A DNA stretch of 64,000 nucleotides from an uncultured Pelagibacteraceae bacterium (GCA_902596375.1 CACJTU010000001.1:97923-161922); one strand, 5' to 3'. Shown: positions 38,964 through 49,239, counted from the stretch's first letter. The notes: generated by a model from the sequence alone, not told the origin. Program-made: numbers and translations.

Positions 38964-39868
38964 TGTTTGAAGTAGTTGGTTTTTATAAATTTGTCAAAAT
39001 TTCTTATCTAAAGAAAAATCAAAAAGTTTTGCTTGAAACTTTAAAAAAGAAAAACATTAGAGGTACGATAATTATCTCTAAAGAAGGGGTAAATGGAACT
39101 ATCTCGGGTAAAGCTGCAGACATTAAATTCACAATTAATAATTTAAAAAGAACTCTTAAATTTAAAGAATTTAATAGCAGTAATGTCTCTAAAAGTTTAT
39201 TCCAACCGTTTCACAAACCTAAAGTTAAAGTTAAAAATGAAGTTGTTCCTATGAATTTAACTTTAAATAAAAGAATAAAGAAAAAAGATAGCCATGTAGA
39301 TCCAATCAAATGGAATAAGCTGATTAAAGAAAAGGACACTGTTCTTATAGATGCGAGAAAACCATTTGAGTACGATGTTGGAACATTTAAGGGAGCAATC
39401 AATCCTGATGTTGATAACTTTAGAGATTTTCCAAAATATCTAAAAAAATTAAAAAAAAATCAACCTATAGCTATGTTTTGTACTGGTGGAATTCGTTGTG
39501 AAAAGGCATCTGTATATTTGGAGAATAAAGGGTTTAATAACATTTATCAGTTAAGTGGTGGAATTTTAAATTATCTTAAAAAGACAAATAAGAAAAAAAG
39601 TTTATGGAAAGGTGAATGCTTTGTTTTTGATAACAGGATTAGTTTAAAACATGGTCTAAAAGTTGGTTCTTACTCAATGTGTAGCGGTTGTAGGAAACCT
39701 GTATCTCGTAAGGACAAAAAATCAAAAAAATATGAAGAGGGTGTTTCATGTCCAAATTGTCACGACAATCTAACAGATCATCAAAAATCAAGATTTAGGA
39801 TGAGACAAAAACAAATTAATCTTGCTAAAGAAGCAGGAAAAAGACATATCTTCCAAAAAGAGTATTAA
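38963..39868 (+). CDS. trhO: tRNA uridine 5-hydroxylase TrhO (rhodanese domain)
   Basis: TrhO (YceA) carries out oxygen-dependent 5-hydroxylation of uridine 34 in some tRNAs. The N-terminal acylphosphatase-like domain has GTIIISKEGVNGTISG. The rhodanese domain has DARKPFEYDVGTFKGA and the loop FCTGGIRCEKAS with C173. The C-terminus carries a cysteine-rich segment (MCSGCRKPVS ... SCPNCHDNL). Length is 301 aa. Its position after gatCAB and a methyltransferase makes a small group of translation-linked genes. Confidence 0.92.
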   Translation: MFEVVGFYKFVKISYLKKNQKVLLETLKKKNIRGTIIISKEGVNGTISGKAADIKFTINNLKRTLKFKEFNSSNVSKSLFQPFHKPKVKVKNEVVPMNLTLNKRIKKKDSHVDPIKWNKLIKEKDTVLIDARKPFEYDVGTFKGAINPDVDNFRDFPKYLKKLKKNQPIAMFCTGGIRCEKASVYLENKGFNNIYQLSGGILNYLKKTNKKKSLWKGECFVFDNRISLKHGLKVGSYSMCSGCRKPVSRKDKKSKKYEEGVSCPNCHDNLTDHQKSRFRMRQKQINLAKEAGKRHIFQKEY

Positions 39869-39882
39869 TAAATCTTAAATTA

Positions 39883-41220
39883 ATGAATTTATTGAAAGAT
39901 GATGTTTCGTTGTTAGTAAGAAAACTTGCTGTACCAGCAAGTGTAGGAACCTTATTCCAAACACTTTATACAATCGTAGATACTTTTTATGCAGGAAAAA
40001 TATCGCCAGAAGCCTTATCAGCTTTGAGCAAGTCTTTTCCGATATATTTTTTGATTATTGCGACATCCATTGGAGTTACCGTAGCAGGAACATCATTGAT
40101 TGGCAGTAGTATCGGAGAAAAAAACGAAAAAAATGTTTTAAGTTATTTTGGAAATGTAATCATTTATTCGATTATAATCTCGATAGTTGTATCTATTTTA
40201 GGATTTGCTTTTGGTGAAAAGATATTCTTATTAATGAATTCCTCTCAAGAAGTAACAATTCTTGGACTTAAATATATAAATGTAATTTTTTTAGGTACGA
40301 TATTATTTATTTTAGTAGTAGCTTTAAATTCATTTTTACACGCAGAAGGAGACACTAAAACTTACAGAAATGTTCTAATATTTTCTTTTTTCTTAAACAT
40401 TATTTTAAATCCAATTTTTATATTTGGTTTTTTATTTATACCACCATTAGGAATAACTGGTATTGGGATAGCAACTTTAATTGCTCAATTTGTAGCTTGC
40501 TTGGTTATTTTGATAAAAATATTAAATAATCAAAGAATTAAACAAATAACTTTAGACCATTTCAAAGCTAAATTTTTTTTCTTAAAAAATATTTTTTTTC
40601 AATCAATGCCAATTACAATTGCCATATTAGGGTATTCTATTGCTGCAACAATTGTTTTTACATATGTTGGGTTATTTGGTGAATATGCTGTAGCAGGGTA
40701 TGGATCTGCTACAAGAATTGAGCAAGTAGTTTTGTTACCAATATTAGGAATTAATACAGCAATAATTTCTATAATAGCTCAAAATATTGGAGCAAAATAT
40801 TACGATAGAGTGGAGCAATCCTATTTTACTTCAATAAAATACGGTCTAATTATAATGTTAATCGCAGGTGTAGTTATTTTTATAAGTGCTGACATTGTTC
40901 CTAAATTCTTTTCTTCAAGCCCAGAGGTAATTATGCATGGCTCGATGTACCTTAAGATTTCAGCATTTATTTTACCTGCTTATCCAATATTTTTCTTATC
41001 AAATGGGTTCTTTATGGCTTTAAAAAAATCTGAAAAAGCCATGGTTAATAATATTGCCAGAAATGTTATAGTACCAGTTTTATCTTTTTACATTGCAAAG
41101 TATTTAAATGCAGATTTTAAAACTTTTTTTTATATTTGGGCTATCTTTCAATGGTTGATATCATTGATGTTACTTTTTTATGTCAAATATTATATTAAAC
41201 ATAAATTAGCTAATATTTAA
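39883..41220 (+). CDS. MATE-family multidrug/cation efflux transporter
   Basis: The 445 aa protein has about twelve hydrophobic segments in two similar halves, as in MATE transporters that export organic cations in exchange for Na+ or H+. The first half has VPASVGTLFQTLYTIVDTF and GVTVAGTSLIGSSIGE; the second begins near SMPITIAILGYSIAATI with GYGSATRIEQVVLLPILG. The substrate cannot be told. It follows trhO by 14 bases and precedes the nuclease-like gene by 12. Confidence 0.9.
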   Translation: MNLLKDDVSLLVRKLAVPASVGTLFQTLYTIVDTFYAGKISPEALSALSKSFPIYFLIIATSIGVTVAGTSLIGSSIGEKNEKNVLSYFGNVIIYSIIISIVVSILGFAFGEKIFLLMNSSQEVTILGLKYINVIFLGTILFILVVALNSFLHAEGDTKTYRNVLIFSFFLNIILNPIFIFGFLFIPPLGITGIGIATLIAQFVACLVILIKILNNQRIKQITLDHFKAKFFFLKNIFFQSMPITIAILGYSIAATIVFTYVGLFGEYAVAGYGSATRIEQVVLLPILGINTAIISIIAQNIGAKYYDRVEQSYFTSIKYGLIIMLIAGVVIFISADIVPKFFSSSPEVIMHGSMYLKISAFILPAYPIFFLSNGFFMALKKSEKAMVNNIARNVIVPVLSFYIAKYLNADFKTFFYIWAIFQWLISLMLLFYVKYYIKHKLANI

Positions 41221-41232
41221 TATTGTTTAAGT

Positions 41233-41760
41233 ATGTTTTTTACAAAAAGAAAAGCGATAATTTTAATTATAATTTGTTCAATTTTTTTTATTCTCACATA
41301 TAACGATGTTAGGTCTGAAGAAATTAAAGAAATTTCTGGAAATGCTCAAATTATTGATGGTGATACAATAAAAATAAATTCAAAAAAGATAAGATTATAC
41401 GGAATTGATGCACCTGAATTCAAGCAAATGTGTAAAAAACCATATCTAACAATAATTTTTTTTACTTTTACTAAAGATTATCCATGTGGAAAAATTTCAA
41501 CTCAAAAATTACAAAAAAAAATAAATAACAAAGTAATAACTTGTAAAATTTTGGATGTTGATAGATACAAAAGATTTATTGGAGAATGTTATAAAAGAAA
41601 TTTAAATCTGAATTCTTGGCTAGTTTCAAACGGTTATGCAGTAGCTTATAGAAAATACTCAAAAAAATATATATCAAACGAAATTAATGCTAAAAATGAA
41701 AAAAAAGGCCTTTGGCAAGGTAAATTTGAAATGCCATGGGACTTTAGAAGAAAAAAATAA
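41233..41760 (+). CDS. Thermonuclease-like (SNase fold) exported protein
   Basis: A hydrophobic N-terminal segment (KAIILIIICSIFFILTY) directs the protein to the membrane or periplasm. It is followed by an SNase domain: AQIIDGDTIKINSKKIRLYG, IDAPEFKQMC, DRYKRFIGECY and WLVSNGYAVAYRKYS. The calcium-binding aspartates and active-site arginines of staphylococcal nuclease appear to be present, so it may degrade extracellular or periplasmic nucleic acid. The length is 175 aa. It ends two bases from the convergent soxG. Confidence 0.87.
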   Translation: MFFTKRKAIILIIICSIFFILTYNDVRSEEIKEISGNAQIIDGDTIKINSKKIRLYGIDAPEFKQMCKKPYLTIIFFTFTKDYPCGKISTQKLQKKINNKVITCKILDVDRYKRFIGECYKRNLNLNSWLVSNGYAVAYRKYSKKYISNEINAKNEKKGLWQGKFEMPWDFRRKK

Positions 41761-41762
41761 GT

Positions 41763-42326
41763 TTATAATCTTGAAGCACAGTCTTCAATCCATGAGAAAA
41801 GGTGTTCAGCAAAAGATCTTCTAACAAACAGATTTAAAATATTTTCATCTTTATGGTGCAGAATTACATCTACATGATTTAAAACTGTCTGAGTTGTTGA
41901 CCCTTTTTTTTCTTTAAATTCATTAAAATTAAAGGGAGATCCTGCTGAAAAGATTTCATAGACATTTTCACCTTTAAGTTCTAATTGAACAAATTGATCT
42001 GTTACATCTATAACTGCACCTAAATTTTTTTTTGAAATACTATTAAATAACATTTCATATAGATCGGATTTGTTAGTGTCTTTACTTGCCAGCTCATTTG
42101 ATATTATCATCCATTCGTCTGGACTAAGCCATATTGCTGTTAATTTATCACTCGTTGTTGAAGTATTTGCTTCTGTAGGCAAGATCATATTAAGATTTTT
42201 ACCAACATTTGTTAAAAATTCTCTTTTTTTACCTCTCAAATTAATTTTTGTTACTGGAAAGATTTCCTTTACAGAAATACTTTCTTGCTTAATTTCATTT
42301 TTAATAACTGAATTATAGTTAAGCAT
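41763..42326 (-). CDS. soxG: Sarcosine oxidase gamma subunit
   Basis: This is the smallest GcvT-like subunit of heterotetrameric sarcosine oxidase. The 187 aa protein has the family patterns TAIWLSPDEWMII, VIDVTDQFVQLELKGENV and FVRRSFAEHLFSWIEDC. It overlaps the end of soxA by eight bases and is last in soxBDAG. Gamma is required for the full tetramer but holds no cofactor known to me. Confidence 0.93.
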   Translation of the reverse strand: MLNYNSVIKNEIKQESISVKEIFPVTKINLRGKKREFLTNVGKNLNMILPTEANTSTTSDKLTAIWLSPDEWMIISNELASKDTNKSDLYEMLFNSISKKNLGAVIDVTDQFVQLELKGENVYEIFSAGSPFNFNEFKEKKGSTTQTVLNHVDVILHHKDENILNLFVRRSFAEHLFSWIEDCASRL

Positions 42327-45324
42327 TTAACCTCTCATTTTTCTCATCATAAAATACTGGATTCACAACAGTGACATTAATATTTTTATTTTCCATGGGC
42401 ACAAAAAGTTTTTTTCCCATCATAATTTTTCCACCTTTAACTACTGCAAGGGCTATTGATTTCTTTAGATTTGGACTGAAATAACTTGATGTTACATGTC
42501 CAAGCATTTCAACCGGACTTTGATTTAACTCAGAAACTATTTGCGCTCCTTCTTCTAAAACAATATTTGGATCATCAGTTAATAAACCTACTAATTGCTT
42601 TCTATCTTCTCTCATTGTATCAGATCTATAAAGAGATCTTTTTCCTATGAAATCGTATTTCTTCTTGCTTACTATCCAATCCATTTGAAGATCGATAGGT
42701 GTCATTGTTCCATCTGTATCTTGACCAACAATGATAAAACCTTTTTCTGCCCTTAATAAGTGCATTGTCTCAGTTCCATAAGTAGTAATGTTAAACTCTT
42801 GACCTGCCTCCATGCATTTTTTCCATAAATCTTTACCATAACTTGCTTGAACATTGATTTCGTAGCTATGCTCACCAGTAAAACTAATCCTCATTATTCT
42901 GCACTGAATGCTTCCAATATTTGCTTCTTTGAATGACATGTGAGGAAAATTTTCATCTGACAAATCTAAATCAGGAATTATTTTTTTAAGAATTTTTTTA
43001 CTATTAGGTCCACACAAACTAGCTGTAGCATAATGATCTGTTACAGAGGTTAAGTAAACATCAAGCTCAGGCCATTCTGTTTGAAGATAGTCTTCAAGTT
43101 TACCTAAAACATTTGCTGCTCCACCAGTTGTTGTGGTCATGATGTAATGATTTTCACCTAATCTTGTTGTAACTCCATCATCATAAACCATACCATCCTC
43201 ATTTAGCATTAGGCCATATCTACATTTTCCTATAGCTAATTTTGACCAAGCATTTGTATAAACTCTATTTAAGAATTCAGAGGCATCACTTCCTTGAATA
43301 TCAATTTTACCAAGAGTAGAGGCATCCAGTATACCAGCACTTTCTCTAGCAGCTTTACTTTCTCTTTGAACTGCTTGATGCATAGTTTCTCCGTTAATAG
43401 GGTAGTACCATGCTCTCTTCCATTGACCGACATTTTCAAATTCAGCTTTATTTTCAACATGCCAATCATTCATTGGCGTTCTTCTAAAAATATCAAAAAA
43501 CTTTCCTACATTTCGACCTACAATAGTTCCAAATGTTAATGGTGTATAAGGAGGTCTAAAAGTAGTGGTTCCTAATTCTCCCATTTTAACGCCAGCAGTA
43601 TCTGCAATTATTCCTAATGCATGCATATTTCCTAGTTTACCTTGATCTGTTCCCATACCGGTAGTCGTGTATCTTTTAACATGCTCAATAGATCTAAAAC
43701 CCTCTCTTAATGCTAATTTTATATCTTTAGCAGTTGCATCGTTTTGATAATCTACAAATGGTTTAGTTTTCCCGAAAGGTTTATCAGATGGTAGTAACCA
43801 AATATTTCTTTTTGAATTTTCCTGATCAATTTCAACTTTAATATTATCTAAATCAGTTTCTTTAATATTTAGATTATCTTTAAGCTTATGATTTAAATTT
43901 TTAATGATTTCATCAATTTTAAAATCTCCACCACAAGACCCTACACTTATTTGTTCAGATGTGCTCTGATTTGGTAAGAAAACTTTTTTTTCTTCATCAA
44001 ATTTAAGTTTGCTTCCTGATTGTGTATATAAATGTACAGCAGGTGTCCAGCCGCCAGCAACACCTAAGCAATCACATGAAATAGAAATTTTACTTCCAGT
44101 AACTGAAGTACCATCATTAGATAGTTTCATGATTGAAACACTATTTAGTCTTTTATAACCAGCTGTATCAACAATCGAGTGTGACCAGTAAATTTTAATA
44201 CCTGTTTCTTTTATTTTTTTAACAATTTTACTTTCAGATTGTTCTCTTATATCAATAATTGCCTCAACATTTATACCTTTGTTATATAGTGATAAAGCAC
44301 TTTCGTAAGCACTATCATTATTAGTAAAAAATACATTTTTATTACCACAAGCAACTCCATAAAATTCACTATATTTTTTAACAGCAGATGAAAGCATTAT
44401 TCCTGGTCTATCATTATTATTAAATATCAAGGGTCTTTCTAAAGCACCTGTGGCCAAAATAACTTTCTTAGCTCTAATTTTCAGAAGTCTTTGTCTGATT
44501 TTATTTGTTTTATCTTTTGCCTCTAAATGATCAGTTAGATTTTCTCTAGCCAAAAGATAATTATATTGATGATAAGCAGCTACACTTGTTCTTGTTTTTA
44601 TTTCAAGATTTTTAATATTTTTAATTTCCTCTATTTCTTTTTTTAACCATTCAGAAGGGGCTTTGTTATCAATTTTGTTAAATTCATTATTTTCAAAAAT
44701 AGTTGAGCCACCAAGTTCATTTTTTTCATCAACTAACAACGTTTTAAAATTATTTTTAGCTGCATTTTTTGCTGCCAGTATTCCAGATATACCCGCACCT
44801 ACAACCAATACATCACAATGAATATTTCGGTGGTCATAAATGTCAGGGTCATTTGATGTTGGTGATTTTCCTAAACCGGCTGAGTGTCGTATGAAAAATT
44901 CATATTTCTCCCAGAAACTAGTAGGCCACATAAATGTTTTGTAATAAAAACCTGCTGGAAAAAAAGGGGAGAGAAAATTGTTTATTCCACCAATATCAAA
45001 TTCTACACTTGGCCAACAATTTTGACTGGATGCTTCTAAACCTTCGTAAATCTCGACTTCTGTTGCTCTAACATTAGGTTCTGTTCTGTTTGTACCAGGA
45101 TTTACTTGAACTATAGCATTTGGTTCTTCAGAACCAGACGTCATAATTCCTCTTGGTCTATGATATTTAAAACTTCTTCCAACTAAATGAACATCGTTTG
45201 CAAGTAATGCTGATGCTAAAGTATCGCCTTTAAATCCATGGTAAGTTTTGCCATTAAATTTAAAGGAAATTCTATTAGTTTCATCAATGTACTCACTGGA
45301 TTTTACTCTTAAGTTTTTAGTCAT
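42319..45324 (-). CDS. soxA: Sarcosine oxidase alpha subunit
   Basis: The alpha subunit binds NAD+ and tetrahydrofolate and produces 5,10-methylene-THF from the methyl group of sarcosine. The N-terminal ferredoxin-like part (FNGKTYHGFKGDTLASALLA) is followed by a nucleotide-binding domain (VLVVGAGISGILAAKNA) and, from about residue 620, a GcvT-type folate domain ending in LFVPMENKNINVTV. I place the start at the ATG at 45324 (MTKNLRVKSSEYID, 1001 aa), one base after soxD, not at 45348 inside soxD. Confidence 0.96.
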   Translation of the reverse strand: MTKNLRVKSSEYIDETNRISFKFNGKTYHGFKGDTLASALLANDVHLVGRSFKYHRPRGIMTSGSEEPNAIVQVNPGTNRTEPNVRATEVEIYEGLEASSQNCWPSVEFDIGGINNFLSPFFPAGFYYKTFMWPTSFWEKYEFFIRHSAGLGKSPTSNDPDIYDHRNIHCDVLVVGAGISGILAAKNAAKNNFKTLLVDEKNELGGSTIFENNEFNKIDNKAPSEWLKKEIEEIKNIKNLEIKTRTSVAAYHQYNYLLARENLTDHLEAKDKTNKIRQRLLKIRAKKVILATGALERPLIFNNNDRPGIMLSSAVKKYSEFYGVACGNKNVFFTNNDSAYESALSLYNKGINVEAIIDIREQSESKIVKKIKETGIKIYWSHSIVDTAGYKRLNSVSIMKLSNDGTSVTGSKISISCDCLGVAGGWTPAVHLYTQSGSKLKFDEEKKVFLPNQSTSEQISVGSCGGDFKIDEIIKNLNHKLKDNLNIKETDLDNIKVEIDQENSKRNIWLLPSDKPFGKTKPFVDYQNDATAKDIKLALREGFRSIEHVKRYTTTGMGTDQGKLGNMHALGIIADTAGVKMGELGTTTFRPPYTPLTFGTIVGRNVGKFFDIFRRTPMNDWHVENKAEFENVGQWKRAWYYPINGETMHQAVQRESKAARESAGILDASTLGKIDIQGSDASEFLNRVYTNAWSKLAIGKCRYGLMLNEDGMVYDDGVTTRLGENHYIMTTTTGGAANVLGKLEDYLQTEWPELDVYLTSVTDHYATASLCGPNSKKILKKIIPDLDLSDENFPHMSFKEANIGSIQCRIMRISFTGEHSYEINVQASYGKDLWKKCMEAGQEFNITTYGTETMHLLRAEKGFIIVGQDTDGTMTPIDLQMDWIVSKKKYDFIGKRSLYRSDTMREDRKQLVGLLTDDPNIVLEEGAQIVSELNQSPVEMLGHVTSSYFSPNLKKSIALAVVKGGKIMMGKKLFVPMENKNINVTVVNPVFYDEKNERLNA

Positions 45325-45325
45325 T

Positions 45326-45601
45326 TTATTGAGCAGGTGGTTTTTCACCCATTTTGTAAATTGCTTTTATTTCGTCGTTAGAAGTATCTCTAACCATATT
45401 AAACCATTTACGACAACCATGTGTATGGTTCCATCTTTCAAATTGAACACCTTTAATATTTTTTCTCATAAATAAATATTCTGCCCACTCATCATCACTT
45501 AATTCTGTTGGTTGCTTAGGTCTCTCGATATGAGCTTCACCACCAGCCTTAAATTCTTGCTGATCTCGTTCTCCACAGTATGGACAGTTTATTAAAAACA
45601 T
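45326..45601 (-). CDS. soxD: Sarcosine oxidase delta subunit
   Basis: The 91 aa delta subunit is zinc-binding. CPYCGERDQQEF near the start and the later NHTHGCRKWFN supply the cysteines and histidines of the metal site, and RDTSNDEIKAIYKMGEKPP is a family motif. It overlaps the soxB stop by one base and is followed by soxA after one base. Confidence 0.96.
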   Translation of the reverse strand: MFLINCPYCGERDQQEFKAGGEAHIERPKQPTELSDDEWAEYLFMRKNIKGVQFERWNHTHGCRKWFNMVRDTSNDEIKAIYKMGEKPPAQ

Positions 45602-46854
45602 TAATGAGCAACCGCTGCAGCGCCATGTTCATCAACAAGGTCTCCGCTTACAAATCTATTTAAATTAAATGCAGCATTAAGTTTGTGTGGCTCATCATTT
45701 GCAATAGTATGTGCAAATAAATCTCCAGATCCAGGTGTTGCTTTAAATCCTCCAGTACCCCAACCACAATTAAAGTATAAACCTTTAATTGAAGTTTTAC
45801 TTAAAATTGGACTAGCATCAGGACAAATATCTACTATTCCTCCCCACTGTCTTAACATTCTCATTCTACTAAAAATTGGATATAATTCTAAAATAGCATT
45901 TAATGTTCCTTCAACTATTTGGTGACTTCCTTTTTGAGTATAAGAAACATAATCATCCGTTCCAGCACCAATAACTAATTCTCCTTTATCAGATTGACTA
46001 ACATAAGCATGCACTGCGTTAGACATTACAACTGTATCAATAATTGGTTTTACAGGTTCAGAAACTAAAGCTTGTAAAGGTTTACTTTCAAGTGGAAGTT
46101 TTAGACCAGCCATATTAGCTATTACGCTAGAATGTCCAGCTGCAACTACACCAACTTTCTTAGTTTTTATAAATCCTTTTGTTGTTTCTATTCCTTCAAC
46201 ACTATCTCCATTTCTTTTAATTCCTTTAACTTCACAATTTTGAATAATATCAACACCCATTGCATCAGCTCCTCTTGCATATCCCCAAGCAACAGCATCA
46301 TGTCTTGCTGTACCAGCTCTTCGTTGTAAAGTTCCTCCTAAAACAGGGTATCTAATATCTGGTGATGTGTTTATAATTGGACAAAATTTTTTAACTTCTT
46401 CAGTGCTTAAGTAGATTGCATCAATTCCATTTAGTCTATTTGCATGTGTTCGTCTTTTTAAATCTCTAACATCTTGTAAATTATGTGCAAGGTTCATTAC
46501 ACCTCTTTGACTAAACATTACATTGTAGTTTAGTTCTTGAGATAAACCTTCCCATATTTTTAATGCATGATCATATAATCCCGCACTAGCGTCCCATAAA
46601 TAATTTGATCTAATAATTGTAGTATTTCGTCCAGTATTTCCTCCACCAATCCAACCTTTCTCGACTACGGCAATATTATTCATATTGTGTTTTTTTGCTA
46701 AATAGTAGGCTGTTGCTAATCCATGACCACCACCACCAACAATAACTGCATCGTATTGTTTTTTAGGAGCAGGATCTTTCCATGCTCTTTGCCAATTTTC
46801 ATGATATGAAAGAGCATTTTTAATTAACGAAAATACTGAGTACTTATTTCTCAT
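45601..46854 (-). CDS. soxB: Sarcosine oxidase beta subunit
   Basis: The beta subunit oxidises sarcosine to glycine using FAD and covalently bound FMN. The FAD-binding motif [19 protein letters not shown] is at about residues 35-53, followed by [20 protein letters not shown]185 in [14 protein letters not shown] fits the histidine that holds FMN in known tetrameric enzymes (inferred from motif). The length of 417 aa is standard. It leads the soxBDAG operon. In SAR11 this would serve growth on methylated amines such as glycine betaine breakdown products. Confidence 0.97.
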   Translation of the reverse strand: MRNKYSVFSLIKNALSYHENWQRAWKDPAPKKQYDAVIVGGGGHGLATAYYLAKKHNMNNIAVVEKGWIGGGNTGRNTTIIRSNYLWDASAGLYDHALKIWEGLSQELNYNVMFSQRGVMNLAHNLQDVRDLKRRTHANRLNGIDAIYLSTEEVKKFCPIINTSPDIRYPVLGGTLQRRAGTARHDAVAWGYARGADAMGVDIIQNCEVKGIKRNGDSVEGIETTKGFIKTKKVGVVAAGHSSVIANMAGLKLPLESKPLQALVSEPVKPIIDTVVMSNAVHAYVSQSDKGELVIGAGTDDYVSYTQKGSHQIVEGTLNAILELYPIFSRMRMLRQWGGIVDICPDASPILSKTSIKGLYFNCGWGTGGFKATPGSGDLFAHTIANDEPHKLNAAFNLNRFVSGDLVDEHGAAAVAH

Positions 46855-46871
46855 AATAATTGAATAATTAC

Positions 46872-46898
46872 TTTATATATATTGAATTTTCAATACAA
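46872..46898 (-). promoter_or_regulatory. Possible sox operon promoter
   Basis: On the - strand TTGTAT (46898-46893) lies 15 bp ahead of TATAAA (46877-46872), giving a start of transcription about 11 bases before the soxB ATG. The spacing is shorter than ideal. The elements flank and overlap the inverted repeat at 46880-46895 and the predicted tRNA-Ser promoter on the other strand. Confidence 0.3.
46880..46895. repeat. Inverted repeat in the sox / tRNA-Ser divergent promoter region
   Basis: TATTGAA and TTCAATA are perfect 7 bp inverted copies with a two-base spacer in the 67 bp between soxB and the tRNA gene. Its placement between the -35 and -10 candidates of the sox promoter would suit an operator. 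In DNA this AT-rich a 7 bp repeat can arise by chance. Confidence 0.3.
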
Positions 46899-46909
46899 TC
46901 GCTTAATAC
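46882..46909 (+). promoter_or_regulatory. Possible tRNA-Ser promoter
   Basis: TTGAAT at 46882-46887 and TAATAC at 46904-46909 are 16 bp apart. The predicted start of transcription near 46916 is six bases ahead of the mature tRNA end, as is usual for tRNA genes. The match is moderate and based on position as much as sequence. Confidence 0.35.
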
Positions 46910-46921
46910 ACAATGTCATAC

Positions 46922-47013
46922 GGAAGAGTGGGTGAGAGGCTGAAACCAGTCGTTTGCTAAATGACCGTGCGAGGAAACTTGTACCGAGGGTTCGAATCCC
47001 TCCTCTTCCGCCA
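46922..47013 (+). tRNA. tRNA-Ser (anticodon GCU, decodes AGC/AGU)
   Basis: The acceptor stem GGAAGAG (46922-46928) pairs with CTCTTCC (47003-47009), followed by discriminator G and an encoded CCA at 47011-47013. The anticodon stem GTCGT/ATGAC encloses loop TTGCTAA with anticodon GCT at 46956-46958. A long variable arm follows, as expected for serine, and the T-loop TTCGAAT is canonical. The 3' end abuts the stop codon of the convergent transglycosylase gene with no base between. Confidence 0.97.
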
Positions 47014-49239
47014 CTAAAATAGAGGCTGATCTTTAAAAAAGTTTTTCATAGGTACAGGTCGTTGTTCCAAAATATATCTATAGACATTATAATTTTCCAT
47101 TACACGCTGAACGTAATTTCTTGTTTCTCTAAATTTTATTAATTCAACCCAATCAACATAATCAACTTGTTTTTTTTGTGGATCTTTATTTATTTTTTTC
47201 CAATATTTAACTCTGTTAGGTCCAGCATTATAAGCAGCCACTGCAAAAGGGTAAGCACCATCATATTGTAGAATTAAACCTGCAATATAATGTGAACCTA
47301 AATTAATATTATATTCTGGGTCAGTGGTTAATCTTGATTTTGAATAAGGAAGTTTAGCTTGTTTTGAAACTAATTTTGCAGTGTATGGCATTAATTGCAT
47401 TAATCCTTTTGCACCAGCATGACTATTAGCTTCCAAATCAAATTCACTTTCTTGTCTAATTATAGATAAGATCAAAGCACTTTCTGGAATTTTTCTTTTA
47501 TTAATATATTTAGGAGTACTAATTATTGGATAATTGTATTTATTATGAAATCTTTTTTGATAAGAAGCAATTTTTGAAACCTGTATAGCAAAATCATATC
47601 TGTTTATGCTTGTAGCTAATTCTGCGGCCAAAACTTCACTACCCTTAGCTATATTATCGTTAGCTAAATGTCTTAAAATATGTTTTGTATATTTGTCTTT
47701 CTTTAATTCATCTAGAAGATAAGAAATTTTTACAAGCTCTTTATTAAAAAATTGAATTCTATATTTTGGATCAATTTCCATATCTTTTTCTAATTCAAAT
47801 TTTCCATTTGGATTTAATTTCAAAAAAGCTAGCTGACCATAGTAAGTAGTAAGATATTTTGTGGCTTCTCTGTACCAATTATTTGATTGCTCTCTTTCGC
47901 CTATTTTTTCATATGCTCTTCCAAGCCAATAAGCACCTCTAGATAAACTTATTGGATAACTAACATTTTCATAAAAATTTTTAAAATGATCTTTAGCAGT
48001 TATTGGATCATTTAAAAAACTTAATGCTATCCATCCACTCATCCATTCAGCAGCTGCATATTCAGATCCTTCAGTCATTCCATGATTGCTTGAAATTTTA
48101 TATGAAATTTCATATTTCTTTTTATAAAGCAATGCCCTTGAGATAATTTCTCTTTCTTTCCACCATTTGTCAGGCCTAACTAAATACTCTTTATCATTTC
48201 TTATTTTCAATAAGATTTCTGTTGAAGAATCCACACGTCCTTTTTTTCTTCTCCATTTCAATCGATCATAATTTAACCCAGCATCATTCTTAAATTTTTG
48301 AGGAACATTTGCTATGGCTTGGTCAACCCCATAACCTTTACTCATTAAAAGATGTCTTGCATTATATAAAAGTTCGTAATCTTTTGGCAAATACCTTATT
48401 AATCTTCGTAAATCCCAACGATCCCCGTTCCAAGCTAAATAATCAGCTCGTTTAATATAGTCATCTGCATTTAAAAATTTTTTATATTTTTTTCTAAAAT
48501 ATTTTAATTCATTTTTGGATAAATCTGCTGTGACCCAACCTTCTTTAATCAGTCTTGTACCTTTATTTTTGTCTCCAATTAAAATATGACTTTCTCCAAG
48601 TATCATTTTTCCATAACCACTTAATGGATCATTTTCTCCAAACCATTTTATTATTTTTTTAGGTGAAACACTTTCTGTGGATAGTTTATGCTCAGCAAGA
48701 TACTTAACTCTGCTTATTCTAGGATAATCTGAATTTTTATTTAAAAAAACTTGATAATCGTAAAAGGATGCCTGGTTACCTGACGTTAAAAGATGTCTCC
48801 ATTGTATAAAATTATAAATAGATTTATCTTTTGCTTTTTTTGCTATTTTAAGCGCAGATGACCATTTACTTTTCTGCATTTCTGAAATGGCTTTTTTAGC
48901 TAACCCAAAGTCTTTTTTACTATAATATCTTGAAATCTTAATATTCTTAGCTGTACTAGTGCCAGCTATAGTTGGTTTTTTCTTCGGTATTTTAAAACTT
49001 AATTTTTTTTCTTTTAAAACCAACTCTTTTTTAACATTAACTTCTTTGATTTTAATTTCTTTGGTTTTCTTAGGCTTCTTTAATGGCTTAAGGATATTTA
49101 TAGATATTTTCTTTTGAATTTCTTCTTTACTTAAAACAGGTTTTTTTAAAGGTACAACTGAATTAATTTCAGCAAAGAGGTTATTTGAAAATATTAATAT
49201 TGATACGGTGAAACCTAAAAATAATATTTTTTTGAGCAT
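47014..49239 (-). CDS. slt: Soluble lytic murein transglycosylase
   Basis: This 741 aa protein has a signal peptide (ILFLGFTVSILIFSNNLFA), a lysine/proline-rich stretch to about residue 100, a long helical superhelix (repeat-rich, as in Slt70) and a C-terminal SLT domain. The catalytic glutamate is E597 in IIRQESEFD, followed by SHAGAKGLMQLMPYTA and VAAYNAGPNRVKYW. It cleaves peptidoglycan glycan strands in the periplasm to form anhydromuropeptides. It is convergent with the tRNA and divergent from dapA. Confidence 0.94.
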   Translation of the reverse strand: MLKKILFLGFTVSILIFSNNLFAEINSVVPLKKPVLSKEEIQKKISINILKPLKKPKKTKEIKIKEVNVKKELVLKEKKLSFKIPKKKPTIAGTSTAKNIKISRYYSKKDFGLAKKAISEMQKSKWSSALKIAKKAKDKSIYNFIQWRHLLTSGNQASFYDYQVFLNKNSDYPRISRVKYLAEHKLSTESVSPKKIIKWFGENDPLSGYGKMILGESHILIGDKNKGTRLIKEGWVTADLSKNELKYFRKKYKKFLNADDYIKRADYLAWNGDRWDLRRLIRYLPKDYELLYNARHLLMSKGYGVDQAIANVPQKFKNDAGLNYDRLKWRRKKGRVDSSTEILLKIRNDKEYLVRPDKWWKEREIISRALLYKKKYEISYKISSNHGMTEGSEYAAAEWMSGWIALSFLNDPITAKDHFKNFYENVSYPISLSRGAYWLGRAYEKIGEREQSNNWYREATKYLTTYYGQLAFLKLNPNGKFELEKDMEIDPKYRIQFFNKELVKISYLLDELKKDKYTKHILRHLANDNIAKGSEVLAAELATSINRYDFAIQVSKIASYQKRFHNKYNYPIISTPKYINKRKIPESALILSIIRQESEFDLEANSHAGAKGLMQLMPYTAKLVSKQAKLPYSKSRLTTDPEYNINLGSHYIAGLILQYDGAYPFAVAAYNAGPNRVKYWKKINKDPQKKQVDYVDWVELIKFRETRNYVQRVMENYNVYRYILEQRPVPMKNFFKDQPLF

